Origin: DAOTTI01 sp034437795
Lineage (GTDB): Bacteria > Chloroflexota > UBA11872 > UBA12225
Direction of reading: 5' to 3'
Assembly: GCA_034437795.1 (NCBI GenBank)
Contig: DAOTTI010000145.1
Location: 1 to 15,024 of the forward strand
DNA: 15,024 nucleotides
The notes below the pieces were generated by a model. It searched no databases, was not told the DNA's origin, and was given only the letters and a program-made list of their open reading frames with translations. A program made the translations under genes and the position numbers. Positions 14,304-15,024 of the stretch are shown in pieces (position 1 is the first letter of the stretch; every line of letters begins with the position of its first letter).

Positions 14304-15024
14304 TTTAAGTCGGTGATCTGCTGGGCGGCGTTGCGGAAGGTGTCGGCCAGCGGGGCCTCGTTCCTGGTGAAGGTGGCGGCTACGGCGTCGGCCCAGATCT
14401 TCTTGGACTCGGTGTCCTTGAGGAAGAACTGCTCGGGCCGGGCGTAGTTGCCTTTGATCGGCTCGATGAAGGCCCGCAGGTTCTTGTCCGCCAGCTGCGG
14501 GTAGGTCTTCTTGGTCAGCTCGATGAAGCGCTCCTGCCAGCTCTTGCGCGGGGGCTGCTGCCCAACGATGGAGGTGGCGATCTCCATCCAGGGGTCGCTC
14601 TGCAGGAACTTCATGAACTCCCAGGCCAGGTCGAGGTGCTTGGTGCCGTTCCAGATGGCCCAGCCATCCACCGTGGCCCCGCCGTCCCGCTGCACCGGCC
14701 CCTTCGGCAGCTGGGCTACGTCCCACTGGCCAGCCAGATCTGGCTCCTCCTTGATCCAGCGGGCCAGGATCCAGGAGCCGTCCAGGAGCATGCCTAGCTT
14801 GCCGGCGGAGACGGCGTTCCAGGCAGCCTTGAAGCCGAGCCCCTCGGCGCCGGTGATGTCCTTGCCTTGGGCGAGGGCGCGGTCCTTGTGCATGCGGTCG
14901 TGGAGCCACTGCAGGGCGCCCAGCGCCTGGGGCGAGCCGAAGACGGCCCGCCGGTTATCCTTGGGATCCACCTGGTTGCCCCCATTCTGGCGGATCAAGA
15001 TCCCCGGCCGCGGGAAGTTGATGG
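14294..15024 (-). CDS. Extracellular solute-binding protein, family 1, C-terminal part cut by the right edge
   Basis: About 243 codons are visible, and the frame is open to the window edge (upstream residues INFPRPGIL precede IRQNGGNQ). The TTG at 14996-14998 is therefore not a start. The fragment is the C-terminal lobe of a family-1 (sugar-type) receptor. Its hallmarks are GSPQALGALQWLHDRMHKD, AVSAGKLGMLLDGSWILARW and GGATVDGWAIWNGTKHLDLA followed by WEFMKFLQSDPWMEIAT. In the known fold these are the inter-lobe helix, the binding-cleft GSW strand and the C-terminal hinge. It should be exported, with its signal peptide off the window. It is convergent with, and clearly different from, the receptor at 12278-13624. 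The last residues (NMS) come from a repeat tract and may be a recent change. No permease follows it, so any transporter partner must lie to the right or elsewhere. Confidence 0.93.
   Translation of the reverse strand, partial: INFPRPGILIRQNGGNQVDPKDNRRAVFGSPQALGALQWLHDRMHKDRALAQGKDITGAEGLGFKAAWNAVSAGKLGMLLDGSWILARWIKEEPDLAGQWDVAQLPKGPVQRDGGATVDGWAIWNGTKHLDLAWEFMKFLQSDPWMEIATSIVGQQPPRKSWQERFIELTKKTYPQLADKNLRAFIEPIKGNYARPEQFFLKDTESKKIWADAVAATFTRNEAPLADTFRNAAQQITDLNMS

Noticed and set aside
14294..14998. Treating TTG at 14996-14998 as the start of the right-edge receptor
   Set aside because: The frame is open to position 15024 and beyond, with no signal peptide or lipobox, and the protein would lack its N-terminal lobe.

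Overview
This is a GC-rich bacterial window, about two thirds G+C by eye. It carries mostly solute-uptake genes, separated by unusually long and repeat-laden intergenic regions. The lineage is not fixed by any marker gene. Twin-arginine-like lipoprotein leaders on the solute-binding proteins, a fused dipeptide-type ATPase and many CTCACCCCCTGG...GGAGAGGGGG palindromes would fit a member of the Chloroflexota (Thermomicrobia-like or an uncultured relative). This is inference, not proof.

Layout. Positions 1-166 (minus) hold the start of a membrane-anchored protein that runs off the left edge. Positions 451-2169 (minus) encode a large secreted protein of unrecognised family, followed by a strong hairpin terminator. 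Positions 2170-3322 are non-coding, with duplicated segments, a decayed coding scrap and palindromic repeats. Positions 3323-4708 (minus) encode an MFS transporter.

Positions 4919-10947 (minus) form a complete peptide/nickel-type ABC importer. Its transcription order is family-5 binding lipoprotein, DppB-like permease, DppC-like permease, then a single polypeptide holding both DppD-like and DppF-like ATPases. The genes are tightly packed: a 54-nt gap with a palindrome, a 6-nt gap, then a 4-nt ATGA overlap. The binding protein captures the ligand outside the membrane, the two permeases form the channel, and the fused ATPase drives import. The substrate cannot be read from the sequence.

Positions 10948-12277 are a 1.33-kb divergent intergenic region with a pair of CTTGCAAG palindromes one helical turn apart, several palindromic repeats, and a leader whose short direct repeats occur in mirrored order around an AT-rich island. 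Positions 12278-13624 (plus) encode a family-1 (sugar-type) binding lipoprotein with no permease genes beside it. Positions 13625-14293 hold more palindromic repeats, a degenerate tandem array of about 60-bp units and a perfect 24-bp duplication. Positions 14294-15024 (minus) are the C-terminal part of a second family-1 binding protein that enters from the right edge and converges on the first.

No RNA genes, transposases, phage genes or CRISPR arrays were recognised. I found no clear new multi-gene system. The most unusual signals are regulatory and repeat architectures, chiefly 11302-11320 and 11990-12268.
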